Assembly (NCBI GenBank): GCA_022605405.1
Contig: JABYQQ010000001.1
Location: 1,178,001-1,242,000, forward strand
DNA: 64,000 nt
Source of the DNA: Earliella scabrosa
Lineage: Eukaryota > Basidiomycota > Agaricomycetes > Polyporales > Polyporaceae
Direction of reading: 5' to 3'
Shown here: positions 43,209-54,043 of the stretch, in pieces
How positions within the stretch are numbered: the stretch's first letter is position 1
Layout: each line of letters starts with the position of its first letter
Translations under genes and position numbers: made by a program
Notes under the pieces: generated by a model
Database searches by the model: none
Told to the model about the DNA's origin: nothing
What the model saw: the letters and a program-made list of their open reading frames with translations, nothing else

Positions 43209-45345
43209 TGAACGTGCACAGCACGGCTAGGTTCAAGGAGTGGACGAGAGCGTGGGACTCACTGGCACTCCCGAGGGTGCCGCAGAATGCATTTATATGA
43301 CCTCGCAGCACGTTCTTCCTGAACCCAAACGCACCGCACGATGTACTGGCCCCGACTGCAAAAGGTTGGGTGCAGTCGTCAATCTGACACTTCGTGGCAG
43401 ATCGCTCGGCGGCGGATGATAGGGTTCTGACCGTTTAAGTCCGTCTCTTGGTCCCTAGTGTGTCCCTGTACTTAGCAATTGTAGGGTTTTCGCTTGTCAT
43501 GTCCGAGGAGCATAACTGGAGAACTCGCTCGGGCTGAAGGACGACGATGGAAAGTCATCGGTGGACCGACGAGAGAAAGATGAATGAGGGAAAGGTTTGC
43601 GAAGTCAATAACGGAGGTGCGATGCACTGAGGATGCCAGTCTGGAAGAAGGTGCGTCTATAGGAGGCTATCAGGGCAACGATCAACACAGGATCCGAGGT
43701 ACATGCCAGCCAATGGTGCGGACGCCCTGAACGCCAGCGCTCTCTCGTCGGCGAGAGCACGAAGGTTTGGTCACGCCATGGGCAAGTGCGGTGTACAGAC
43801 ACTCCGCTCAGATGCCCGTCATGAGAGCGAGTGAGGGTGCGGTTCATATGCTTACTGTGCCTCACTAAGATTGCACTCAGTATGGGCTATATGAGGATAT
43901 CAAGGCCCGCGTACCAAATGCTTTCCCTCGTCGACCGAGTCAGTATAGCCACGAGGACACCTTGCTAATGCTTGCGTAATTGGGGGCGAGCTCGCAAAGT
44001 CCCCTAACAAGTGCTATAGATGGGCTGTTCACGAGGGCAACATCCGAAGGAAGACAAACTTGAACACAGTTGGACCGCATCCCGAGTCGTTGGCGCCACC
44101 GGTCGTATCTTATTTTTCCCTGGAAAATAATGGCGACGAATCCTCGTGGTCCAAGATGGTCCTTGAAGCTTGAAAGCTCGACTGTTCGTTGAGGGGTATG
44201 ACCGTGAAGCGCGACACGCACTTCGCCGACTGTCTTCTCTTCTGTTCTTCTGTCCAGCAGGGCGTCTACGCCATGTGGGAAGCACATAGCGCCCACGTGG
44301 CGTCCATGTGCGTGCCGAGCCTGGCTACCAGTTGCCGTGATCTGGTCCACTCTGTAAATGAAGTTGAACGGGGTGGTGAGGGTTGGATAAGTTGGCAGAG
44401 AAGGGAGGGGATTGTGCTGATAAGGAGGAGTGTTAGAACGAGGGAGAGACGAACAGGGTGGTGAGGATACTGGCCTCGTCGAAGCGATCCTATATACTCC
44501 TCAGTTTTCCCCTTTGGCAGTAGAAGACTTGAGGCAGTATCGGATTTCGGGCCTGGACGCGAACTCCTTGGGTGAGCTTGCTAGCAGTCGCCGCACGTAG
44601 AGAATAAGTAGCTCGCAGTCGATGGGGCCTAGGGGGATTGATGGTGACGCCCACGAATGCCGTGTTCTACACCACCGCTAGGGGGGAAGGATGTAAACGG
44701 AGAGAGTTAATACTCGGTGTGCTATCCATGCGTCTTGACCATGGTTGCGCACGGTAATAGACGGGGTCAGACTCAAGATCTGGTTCATCGTCTTGATGAG
44801 AGGTCGGCATTATGCCTCAACGCCGGAAGGACCCCTCTGTAGGAAGTTCGCAATGTCAACGTTGGATTGTGACATTACGGTCGTTAGAACTTCACTTACC
44901 AAGTCGATACTGCTTCTAGAACAACGGTGGTTGGCCGGATGAAAGTCTCGACGTACACGCAGCCCGTGACCACCGAGGGGGCCAAGTCGGATCTCGCAAC
45001 GAACAACTCCACCCGATGTTGCCGTGACAGGTAATCAAACTAAACCTTGACGCCTCCCAATAACCACACGGGCGGCGGCACCTTGGGACCCGACAGTGGC
45101 CGCAAGCGGTGTTCAAGTTGCAACTTGCACGAACACCTGTGTAGCGCTACGCGCAGCAGAGTCGTCAGTGCTGATGTCCGACGAACGCAGGAACACTAAG
45201 AGACACTCAGCTGAGGGTGAAACGTGGAAAGAAAGCTAGCAAGGCGCCGCACCAGTCATATGCTATCCGACAATATGGACGGATTCCAACACTGGTTCGG
45301 GAGTAACGAGCCTTGTTTGGGCAGGTTCAAATCTGAAGCATGCCA
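43209..45345. other. 2.1-kb gene-poor region
   Basis: No convincing protein gene. A minus-strand TATATA near 44490 is followed by a CT-rich leader, and a 136-codon frame (43940-44350) lies below it, but the frame starts at GTG, not ATG, and has no motifs or splice logic. A segment at about 44930-45120 shows weak similarity (AATCAAACT, ACGCCTCC) to 47000-47110, suggesting old repeats. Confidence 0.35.
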
Positions 45346-46487
45346 CTATGTAGCACTACATCTCACTACTACTATACAGTCTCCACTCGGCTCTGAGCCT
45401 GATTCTACGGCGGAGTAGGCGCGGAAACAGTGTTTCCTGATGTAGGTATATAGTATATAAGACGCGGACAACAGAAAGACCAAGATCAGACACAACTTGA
45501 ACAGTCCCAAGTCTTCGGGAACCTGTGTAGCGGAGGTCGAGCCCGAGGGGCTAGCCGCGCCGGGGGGTACCGGCTCTGTTACAGTGGTATCCAAGTCAGA
45601 GAGATCGCGAGGGTCAGTCCCTATAGCATCCAGAAATCAGCTTCGCTGCTGTTCATACGTATAGGTGACGCAACATACCGCACTCTGTCACATGCAGGTC
45701 GTACTGGATGTCTTCACGGATGGGCGTGAGCCTCGTGACAGTTGACTCGGTAAACCACTGCGCAACCAAACACGAGTCAGTGACTCAGCCTGTCACCCAC
45801 CCATAGGGCGTGATAGCAAGTGTTACTCACGATGTAGTGTCCGCGCTGGCGATCGCCATAATTGACCTTGATGTTGCCCGTCTCGTTACTGTGCACGACC
45901 CCCGCTACGTACACCGCCTGCTTGCCCGGACGAATCGCGTACTCGATCGACCTGGAGACGGTGGTGTTCTCCGTCGAGCTCTGAACGATGCCACCGCCGA
46001 TCTGGACGGGCCCGACGGTGAAGGCAGCATTCGCGTTGAGAGTGGTCGTCCCCGAGACCGTATGCTCGCCTCCGATCGTCACGGTGACCTCGTCTTCGCC
46101 GCCGTCGCAGCTGATTGGAGTCCAGATGTATCAGAGTACAGTGATGAGAAGCAGGGGCGGGACGCGGGACGTACTTGCGCTGAACATCGCCGAGGACGAC
46201 CCACTCACGGGTGTAGGAGCTCTCGATGTTGACCTATGCGCCAGTTCAGGCCGGTGAGATGTACGTCTCGGATCGATAGAGCAGTCGCAACGGATGTCAC
46301 CTACGAGCGTGCACCGATCCGCACGCTGCAACTTGTCAGAGCCTGGCCCGCCGGGACAGGAATCGAAGAGGTCCTCGTCGGGGGGTTTGTCATCCCGAGC
46401 ACACATGCTGACCAGACCACGAGAGTAGCAAGTGGAGAGGGCCAGGTTGACGTTCAGAAGAGATAAGATGACAATAGAAGCGAGCAT
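45346..46487 (-). CDS. Secreted-family paralogue B with C-terminal membrane segment
   Basis: Shares the exon order of the gene at 30597. The signal peptide MLASIVILSLLNVNLALS precedes CPGGPGSDKLQRADRCTLV, then a Trp-Val-Val-Leu-Gly-Asp block, GGEDEVTVTIGGEHTVSG, NTTVSRSIEYAIRPGKQ, AVYVAGVVHSNETGNIKVNY, RQRGHYI, WFTESTVTRLTPIRED and TDPRDLSDLDTTV. Unlike paralogue A, which ends at the last of these blocks, B continues for about 75 residues, with a Pro/Ser linker and a hydrophobic helix, LFKLCLILVFLLSASYILYT, then RKHCFRAY. It should therefore be a membrane-anchored version. Four exon junctions match those of A. TATAAG at 46617-46622 lies 130 bp upstream. Function unknown. The beta-rich repeat recalls aerolysin-type folds only by pattern. 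Confidence 0.75.
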
Positions 46488-47463
46488 TGCTGTGATTGTC
46501 CCTGGGGGCGATTGGGAATGGAAGACGAGAGTGTGCGTTTGAGTAGGTGTGGCGCCGATGAAAGGGTGGACAGATGAGCACCGTGTGAGGAAGACACGAG
46601 CCTCGTCGAGTCTAGCCTTATACCTAGCTTCGCCGTTGAATTGCATATTCCATCTGAGTTTGTTACGCTTGTTCGTACTGCCAGTAGTAAGTAGTACTGC
46701 AACTTCACTGGATGGGGGAATGAGCGAGCAATCTCCGCGGATTAGCTCGAGCTATCATGCGTATATCGTAACGAGTCGGCACAGTATGTGGTTCAGTTGA
46801 CAGGAATTGACTGTTGTTATGGCCGCTCGATGATAGGAAGTTCTACCAGCACATTCTGTCAATGACATCGATCAAAGAGTCCTGTTTGGGAGGCAGTAAT
46901 ACAGTCAGTGCTCGGTTCGTGATTCGATGCTCGCCGGACATCAAAAACTCACCCACTGCCACTGGCTCCTCCGGAGGGTTTGCAAAGTGCTTTCAGAGCC
47001 GCCGAGGACCCATGATCGAACAACGAACTACCATCAGCGATCCCGCTGTTGTTGTGAGGTGCAATCAAACTGAACCTAAACGCCTCCAGAGATGCACCCA
47101 AGAGGCCAACCAACGACGCCTATAGACGCGTGTGTGGACTTGGGCAGTGACACATGGAACAGGTACTGTGCAACACAGGAGATTCGGCGGACATAACCAG
47201 GAGAGCAATAACTTCATAGTTACGCATCGAGTTTCCGCAAGGCGCCACGCAGGTAGCACGACGTCTGGCTTATCGCAAGATATGCATGCATCACTGCACA
47301 AATATCCTGGGGTAGCACATCATCGTGAGCAAGTCTCCCATGGAAATCCCACAGTTGGTCACCTAGTGAAGTTGGACTTGTCGTCTTCAGCCTGTGACGT
47401 TAGCTGAGAGCGGGGTAGCTGAGAGCGGGGGAGAGCTCACCAAGGACGGAGCCCAGCGACCGT
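46488..47463. other. Intergenic region
   Basis: About 1 kb. It holds the TATAAG promoter of the secreted paralogue (46617-46622) and weak repeat similarity to 44930-45120. No gene seen. Confidence 0.4.
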
Positions 47464-48812
47464 CTAATGCCGGTAACGATGGACTGGACGTGATCCTTGC
47501 GCAGCGGCAGCGACTTGTACCTCAGTGAACCAGAGGTACTGGTACCAATCTATCAATATCTGGTGAGCACACAAAGACTGTGCGTCTCACATCTCCACAT
47601 GCTACATACCTTCCATCTCCAGCCACACCTCCACTGACGCGATAGATTGCAAGTGGTTCGGAACGCGGCCGACAACTTGTGCATTCCACCACTTGTTATC
47701 ACATTGTGGGTCGTTCTCGCGAAGTGTCAGATGGAATAGACGCAGTTCAGCGAAGCTGGAAAGGATCTCCACCATGTCCTCGCTGAACAACTCGTCCAGG
47801 AAGCCCGCACGGTCGATGAAGTACCCGCCGCCCTCAGGATGTGGCTCATAGGCTATGTGGACCGTGATTGACCGCAAGGTGGCGCTCGGCTGAACAACGC
47901 TCAGGATTGAGCGTAGCGGCTGAAGACGCATACTTGACCCGGAAGGTTTGCCCAGCATGCACGCAACGCGTAAAGTCTGAAGCCGGCCAAAGGCTCGTAT
48001 GCAGTCCAAGGTGCCATCTGTCGATAATCGTCAGAGATAGCCTCGTCTGGATACAGCTTAGACTATCGTTACCAGAGATACCGTTAAGGACGTCGAGCTC
48101 CAAGTTTTCTATTGAGCCGCCAAACGCGAAAGGCGGGAAAGGCACTTGCGCAGACGCACCCTATATGCACCAAAGCCAGTCAGCTGGATGTCTTGACAGC
48201 CTCATCGTATATGTCACGACATACCTCTAACGCAAGCGACTTCAGGTTATGGCACGCATTCGGCTTGCGCGCTCTTGACGACCCCAGTGCGCGCATGCCG
48301 GCAATGCTGTCACACCACAGGTACAGGTCTTGCAACGCGGGAAGCGACCACAGGAAGCGAAGAATAGCGGAGAAGACGCGGTGACGCATTCGAATCCGGA
48401 GCTTCGTGATGCCCGACCAATGGGGGCGTAAGCCCGTGTCGACATACAGAGGGGGATATTGCCACCAGTCGACGTTCTCGAGGTGCAAAACCGCGCATCG
48501 GGTCAAAAGGCGTGGCAGGGGCATTCTGGCGAAAGGGATGTATGCACCGCTGACGGGGGACACAGAAAGTATGACCACTAGGTCTGCAAGATGGGGCTTC
48601 TGCAGAACCGTTCGGAGGAGGAGGTCCACATGCCATTCCCGTTCCAGGACAACGTGGTGGAAGAGGTTGACTCGACTGCGTGCAAGCCAGGCAGTGCAAA
48701 CGACGGCGGTCCTGCGCCAGACGACATATGAGCTGGACCTGAGCCACTCGGTCCAGTGGCATGCGTCAATGACCTGCTCGCAGATTTCGATAGGAAGGAG
48801 GCTGTCGTCCAT
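47464..48812 (-). CDS. F-box-like protein
   Basis: N-terminal F-box-like segment LLPIEICEQVIDACHWTEWL followed by WRRTAVVCTAWLARSRVNLF and HHVVLER, the pattern of Agaricomycete F-box proteins. The first exon encodes about 195 residues. Later exons give FAFGGSIENLELDVLNGISG, FGRLQTLRVACMLG, RSITVHIAYEPHPEGGG and LQSIASVEVWLEME, then a short last exon, DWYQYLWFTEVQVAAAAQG, ending RYRH. Introns of about 60 nt. Leucine-rich throughout. Target unknown. Start ATG 48812. Divergent from the Pus3 gene. Confidence 0.72.
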
Positions 48813-49243
48813 GAGGGGTAGTGGAGGTTTTGAGTGAGAACTTCAACTGTCGCCAAACTGCCGCTCTGATCAGCTCATGGCGCGCTGACCTGTTGAACGC
48901 TTCTTGAGTGACAACCGAGACAGAGCATGCAATAGTACTTACTACGGTTATTCTCGACCGTCACACCGGCGTAGCGCCGCAAATATGCCAGTGAGCTTCA
49001 AGCTCACTTTAAGCTACTAGATGGACACACATTGCATAGACTGTGAGCCAAAGTTGCTGTCAGCAGCGCAGTATGTTGGGACAAAGAATGCGACGTACTA
49101 GCTTGCAGTAGCTGAAGCTCATACAGGGCTCATAGTACAACGTCAAAATGAGTCGACGCGTAGACGCTCATTCACACCTCCGCCCCGTCCATCATCATCC
49201 CTCCGTGGCCTGGGCTCGAAGTACGTATTCCTAGACCCGTTGC
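48813..49243. other. Divergent promoter region
   Basis: 431 bp between the F-box and Pus3 starts, carrying the palindrome at 48991-49007. No ORF called. Confidence 0.5.
48991..49007. promoter_or_regulatory. 17-bp perfect palindrome
   Basis: GTGAGCTTCAAGCTCAC is an exact inverted repeat around a central C, located about midway in the divergent promoter. It could be a dimeric factor site. No matching known motif recalled. Confidence 0.4.
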
Positions 49244-50800
49244 ATGCCCGGTGGCTTCAGCTACCGACTCTTACGACCTTATGCAAGATTCACGAGAATG
49301 GAGCCGTACAAAAACTGGTCGCGCGAAGAGCTGATCGCCCGTTTGCAGCACCTTGACCCGCACCACGATCGTCCACGGCCGCAGAACCAGCCCCAGGGCA
49401 AGCCGTTCGACTTCAACGCGTACCCGAAGCGCAAGATTGCACTGAAGTTCACGTACAACGGCATCCACTACGGCGGAATGGAGTTCCAGCGCGACCCCGC
49501 GCTGCCAACGGTGGAGGGCGTGCTCTTTGACGCGCTCGTGCACACGAAGCTCGTCGATCGCTCCGCGGGTTTGGATGGGTGTGGATGGCAGAGGTGTGGA
49601 AGGACAGACAAGGGTGTCAGCGCCGGAGGGCAAGTGGTCAGTCTCTGGGTGAGGAGCACTCTTGGGTCCAAGGCTGCCTCGGAGGATGGAGAGGAGGATG
49701 TCCAGGAAGAGCCACAGGCCGTACCTTCTGCTCCAGAGACATCGGGTGATGGTCCTGGCCTCGAAGGCGACTTTGGTCTCATGGACGACTTTGACGAGCC
49801 GCCGACGAACGGATCCAAGCCGACTGAGCCCCCACCCTCCGAGGTCGAGTTCCCGTACGTCTTCGCGCTGAACCATATCCTCCCGCCCACCATCCGCATC
49901 CTCGCCTGGTCGCCCGTATCGGACGACTTCTCCGCGCGCTTCAGCTGCCGCTGGCGCCACTACAAGTACTTCTTCTCCCCCAAAGGGCTCGACCTCGCCG
50001 CGATGGCGGACGCAGCGGCGCGCCTCGTCGGCGAGCGCGACTTCCGCAACCTCTGCAAGATCGACGCGAGCAAGCAGATCAACATCTTCACCCGCCGCAT
50101 CCTCTCCGCGTCCATCGACCGTGCAGATGGCCAAGGCGAGCTCTACTGTTTCAACCTCCGCGGGAACGCCTTCCTGTACAACATGGTCCGGCACATCATG
50201 GCCATCCTCTTCCTCGTCGGTTCCGGCCTCGAGAAGCCCTCCATCATGACCGCGCTCCTCAACGCCGACCCTGCGAACCCCCTTCCGCCCTTCCGCGAGG
50301 GCGAGGACCCACCCCCTGTCATCACAGGCAAGCCGGACTACCAGATCGCCGACCCGCTTCCGCTCATGCTGTGGGAGTGCGGGTACGACGACGGCGTCCT
50401 CGACTGGAGGACCGACCGCGCGAGCACCAAGGGCGGCGACTCAACCAAGAGCCCTCTGCGCGGGATGATCTGCGCACACGAGCGCGCAACCATCACCGCC
50501 GCCTTGGACGAGCACTTCCTCAAAGCGGCCGAGGCTCACCACAAGCCGCCGACACAGTACTTCCCCATCGGAGCATCGGGGGTCGAGCCTCTCCCGCCTG
50601 GCGCGATAATGAGCGTCCCGCTGGGAGGCGGGATGGTCAAGCGCGCGGGGGTGTACGTTCCTCTGCTGCAGAGGAAGCGGATGCCGACGCCCGAAGAGGT
50701 CAACGAGCGGTATCGTCTCGGCCGGGGTGCGAAGAAGCTGGGACGCAAGGCCGCTGCCGCCGCCATAGAACCAACGGCTGACGACGACGCGAACGAGTGA
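49244..50800 (+). CDS. DEG1: tRNA pseudouridine synthase Pus3 (Deg1)
   Basis: Converts U38/U39 of the tRNA anticodon stem-loop to pseudouridine. Intronless, 518 residues. The TruA-family catalytic motif CGRTDKGVSA places the catalytic Asp at residue 122. Other family blocks are RKIALKFTYNGIHYGG, PTVEGVLFDALVHTKLVD, FPYVFALNHILPPTIRILAW, SARFSCRWRHYKYFF, RDFRNLCKIDASKQI and GNAFLYNMVRHIMAILFLVG. The GCGWQRCGRTD context and the long C-terminus point to Pus3 rather than Pus1. An acidic, low-complexity insert lies at residues 145-200. The first 18 residues before a second ATG (MEPYKNW) are basic and lack acidic residues. Absence of introns is unusual in this window. Confidence 0.93.
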   Translation: MPGGFSYRLLRPYARFTRMEPYKNWSREELIARLQHLDPHHDRPRPQNQPQGKPFDFNAYPKRKIALKFTYNGIHYGGMEFQRDPALPTVEGVLFDALVHTKLVDRSAGLDGCGWQRCGRTDKGVSAGGQVVSLWVRSTLGSKAASEDGEEDVQEEPQAVPSAPETSGDGPGLEGDFGLMDDFDEPPTNGSKPTEPPPSEVEFPYVFALNHILPPTIRILAWSPVSDDFSARFSCRWRHYKYFFSPKGLDLAAMADAAARLVGERDFRNLCKIDASKQINIFTRRILSASIDRADGQGELYCFNLRGNAFLYNMVRHIMAILFLVGSGLEKPSIMTALLNADPANPLPPFREGEDPPPVITGKPDYQIADPLPLMLWECGYDDGVLDWRTDRASTKGGDSTKSPLRGMICAHERATITAALDEHFLKAAEAHHKPPTQYFPIGASGVEPLPPGAIMSVPLGGGMVKRAGVYVPLLQRKRMPTPEEVNERYRLGRGAKKLGRKAAAAAIEPTADDDANE

Positions 50801-50965
50801 CTCAGAGGCTCTCGACGTGCGCGCGAGCACCACATGTACTGTACGCTAATAACACCCTGTATCTATAGATCTAGAGGTACATGCCCCGCCTATATACACC
50901 TACAAGTACACTAATCCTAGCACGGCCCCCCTCTCAAGATCAGAACCCCTTTGTCGCCCCTGCGC

Positions 50966-53469
50966 TCATGCGCAGGGCACGGACCAGTTATCCCACTCGA
51001 ACTTGCCCTCCTGGATGTCCGTCAGGCGGTCGTACAGCCCGCGACCGACAGGCCCAAGCGCGCCCTCGTGTGCGGGCAGCACAATGTCCTTGCCGTCAAA
51101 CCCGATCCGGCCCACGGCAGCGACAACCACGGCCGTGCCGACGGTCAATGCCTCGAGCAAGCGACCTTCTGCGGACCATGCAGAGAGGTCGGACATTGTG
51201 AGCGTGCGCTCGGCGGGGTGCAGGCGGATGGAGGGAGAGAGCCCAGGGAGGGTGGTGCGCGAGGGGTGGGCGGCACAGAGCGCGAGGACCGAGTCGCGCG
51301 TGATGCCAGGCAGGATCGTGCCGTCCAGAGGGGGCGTGATCACGTCGAGATCTGCACAGACAAGTCAGGGAGGTAAGCTCGTGAAGCTAACCAGACGGGA
51401 GTGGGAGCACGTACCGCCGTCGTCGCGCTTCACGACCACGAAGAAGTTCATCGCGCCGGCCTCGGTGATCTTGTCCCCGAGGAGCCAGAGACACTGGTCG
51501 TACCCGAGCTTCGCGGCCTGCTGCTGGGGCTTGAAAGTGGGCGCGTAGTTGAGCGCGAGCTTGTACCCGCCGGTGCCCCCGGGCCAGGCGCGGACGTGCT
51601 CCTGGACGGCGAGCAGGGCGACGGGGCGTGCGCCCGTGCGGAAGAAGGGCCCGGTTGGGCAGAGGATGATGTAGAGCATCGCGCGATCGGACGCTGCGAC
51701 TCCGAGGGCTGCGAAGAGATCGCTCGGTTGGACATGGCCAGGGCGAGATAGAAGGAAGGAGAACACTTACAATCACGGGTGCCGATGATCGTCGGGCGGA
51801 CGTACAGACTGTGGCCCTTGACGGTCGGGATCCAGCGTTTCTCGATCATGACGAGTTGTTTGATGAGCTTGAGCAGCTCGTTGGTGTCGAAGGGCGGTAG
51901 GGCGACGCGCCCGGCCGACATCTCCATCCGCTCCATGTTCTTGTCAGGACGGAACAAGCGGGGTTCGCCATCCGGGCCAAGATACGCCTACAGTCATGAA
52001 GGTCGTCAGAGTGGGATGCCTACTAGGTTGCAAGAGGCCTCAAGGACGTCAAGCGGCAACTTCGCCATCGCCATCATCGCGACCCACGCAAAGACGGCGG
52101 GGACCAGACTTGAAGGAAGGCGAATTTGAGGCCATCTAACGACCCTCCACAATTCCAGTGGAAGAGCGGCAGATCGCCTCTAACCCATTGCTCGGAATCA
52201 TCTGCATTGCGGGTCCCTGATTCCAGCGCATTTATGGATCTCAACCCCCTGATAAGCCGTCGGTTTTGCAAGGTGTGACCAATACGTCGACCTCCCTCGC
52301 GTTGCGCTTACCACCCCTGGAGCAATATCGACGTGACGGGTTGATCCACTCAGATGTTGATAAGCACACGAACGGCCTCTAAACGAGTCACAGCATGTCG
52401 ATATAGGTCTACACGGAGGGATGAGCATATCGTGTAGACCAGCTCTTGAGCGGCGACTGACACGGTCCTGAACTCAACATATACACGTTCAGCCACTCGA
52501 CAGTTGGCCATAGTGGCCTCGCTCCACGCGCTTGCCAGAGCGTGGACGGCGTATATGCCCAGACCCTGAAGCCTGTGTGATCAATTCAGGCTTGCGAGAT
52601 GACATGCTTGTAGCACAATGCTCTCCGTCAAATCTCACGATGTCATCGCATCGGCGATGATTCGAGATGCATGCTGAGTGCTTATGCGGGACTGGCGCAC
52701 CCTGAAGCGTTGCGCCGAAACAGCGTACCACATGCAGAGCAGAGCGATGCGCGATTCTGAGACAACTCCGAGTCCGAGAATTGTCTCAGAATCGCTGGCG
52801 TTCCGCGAACTGATCCGCCCCTCGAAAGGTAAGTTGAGTACGAACCTTCATGCCTTCAAAGACATTAGTCGCATATTGCAGACAGGAGCTTGCGGGGTCC
52901 AGGAGGAGAGGTCCGTAGGGCTTGATCTCGGGCACAGACCATCCATTTACTGGGTCGTAGGACGCCAGCATCATGTGGTCGGTCATTACCTGTGAGAGCG
53001 GTCAGTCTCGGGCGGAACTGAGGGGTCGCGTGCCTGTCGTGAAACATCAACGCGGGAGCTTCTGGGAGGTTCATGGACGTGGACTGCAAAGTCGTTCTTG
53101 TGGGTCGCTCCCTTCGCTTATTGCTCCGTCTACCCAACTGCAGTTGTCTCCTGTCCATGCCTTCCAGTGCTTCCACTGCCTCCCGCCACCCCGAACAACC
53201 TCGTGGGGCCCCGAACAAACGAGTCAAGGTCGCGATGACTCACCTGACCAAACTTGAGCTCCGATGCCGGTGGTATAGACTTCAGCTGGGTCGCAAGGGT
53301 CACCTTGACTTTTGATGCCTGTGCAGGGGTGAGCGACATGGCGTATGAGAGGTGGAGCCTGAGACAGGGCGGGGCCAAGACGTACATCGAGCTCTGCAGG
53401 ATGGGTGGCGATGGCTGACCCATTTGCGCTACCGTTCGGTGTGTGGTTTTCAGTCTGAGAGACGGTCAT
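50966..53469 (-). CDS. Branched-chain amino-acid aminotransferase
   Basis: PLP enzyme transferring the amino group between Leu/Ile/Val and 2-oxoglutarate. ATG 53469 starts MTVSQTENHTPNGSANGS, splicing to ASKVKVTLATQLKSIPPASE and LKFGQ. Then come TDHMMLASYDPVNGWSVP, EIKPYGPLLLDPASSCLQYA and TNVFEGMK. A very long intron follows (52845-51988, 858 nt). After it, AYLGPDGEPRLFRPDKNMER, FDTNELLKLIKQLV, YVRPTIIGT, AVQEHVRAWPGGTGGYKLAL (Schiff-base Lys in GGYK), LWLLGDKITEAGAMNFFVV, TPPLDGTILPGITRDSVLAL and LTVGTAVVVAAVG, ending WDNWSVPCA. About 400 residues. The basic N-terminus is weak as a mitochondrial presequence, so compartment is open. Confidence 0.93.
52406..52440. repeat. Intronic inverted repeat 1
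   Basis: GGTCTACACG (52406-52415) and CGTGTAGACC (52431-52440), perfect 10-bp arms with a 15-nt loop. Confidence 0.9.
52523..52546. repeat. Intronic inverted repeat 2
   Basis: TCCACGC (52523-52529) and GCGTGGA (52540-52546), perfect 7-bp arms with a 10-nt loop. Confidence 0.75.
52751..52795. repeat. Intronic inverted repeat 3
   Basis: GCGATTCTGAGACAA (52751-52765) and TTGTCTCAGAATCGC (52781-52795), perfect 15-bp arms with a 15-nt loop, about 50 nt from the donor site. Confidence 0.92.
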
Positions 53470-54043
53470 GGTGGTACAAAGCAGGGATTGTTCGAGTTGT
53501 GTGGGAGACACTCCGAGTCACCACTGGCAAGGTTTCAATTTCAATGAATTTCATGTTTCCGGTTCGCAAATCTGCATCTAATCTTATCTCTTTCCTGGTG
53601 ACCCCCATAGATCGGATCGGGCCGATCCTCGCCCCGCCATCAGAGTTGTTCTCGTTGCGGTTGCGCAACTTCCTTGTCTCCAAAGCTAGCAGGACGACTG
53701 CTAAAAGCATGTTGCCATGCAAGGTAAGCTCTCTATCCCAGGACTGCGGGCGGGAAGGCGTTGCGAGAATTGAAACGCCAGGTTAGCCCGTCGATACAGA
53801 AGAAGGCCACTGTGAGTGGGAAGCTGGGGGCGAAGGACGAAGACCGGCCATATGCGCTGAGCGACGAACGTGTTTTGCGGTCGCATGATGTCAGACCCGC
53901 GTCCCATCGAAATGCATGTGCTGGTTTCCTCGTTTGGGATCCTCGCAACCGCATATATAGCACTCACACGTCGGTCCTGGGGCTCCCTTCGCGCGCCCTC
54001 TTTCCCTTGACCTCCTCCCGCCACGTCTGACCTCGCTGTCCTG
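53470..54043. other. Divergent intergenic region
   Basis: 574 bp between the aminotransferase and the first SurE-like gene. TATATAG at 53954-53960 serves the SurE-like gene. No other gene seen. Confidence 0.45.
53954..53960 (+). promoter_or_regulatory. TATA box of SurE-like gene 1
   Basis: TATATAG followed by a CT-rich stretch, 84 bp before the ATG at 54044. The two other SurE-like genes have TATA or TTTAAA at nearly the same distance. Confidence 0.6.

Larger units (their letters stand above)
51988..52845 (-). other. Exceptionally long intron in the aminotransferase gene
   Basis: 858 nt from donor GTTCGT to acceptor CTGTAG, in a window where introns are mostly 45-70 nt. It contains three strong inverted repeats (listed separately) and no supported ORF. 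Exons on both sides join in frame to FEGMK-AYLGPDGEP, which fits the family exactly, so this is an intron and not two genes. Confidence 0.85.

Noticed and set aside
43940..44350. 136-codon minus-strand ORF below a TATATA box
   Set aside because: It starts at GTG, lacks motifs, and the leader contains an earlier out-of-frame ATG with immediate stop.
49271..50194. 307-codon minus-strand ORF opposite Pus3
   Set aside because: Mirror frame of a GC-rich intronless gene. The sense strand has full family conservation.
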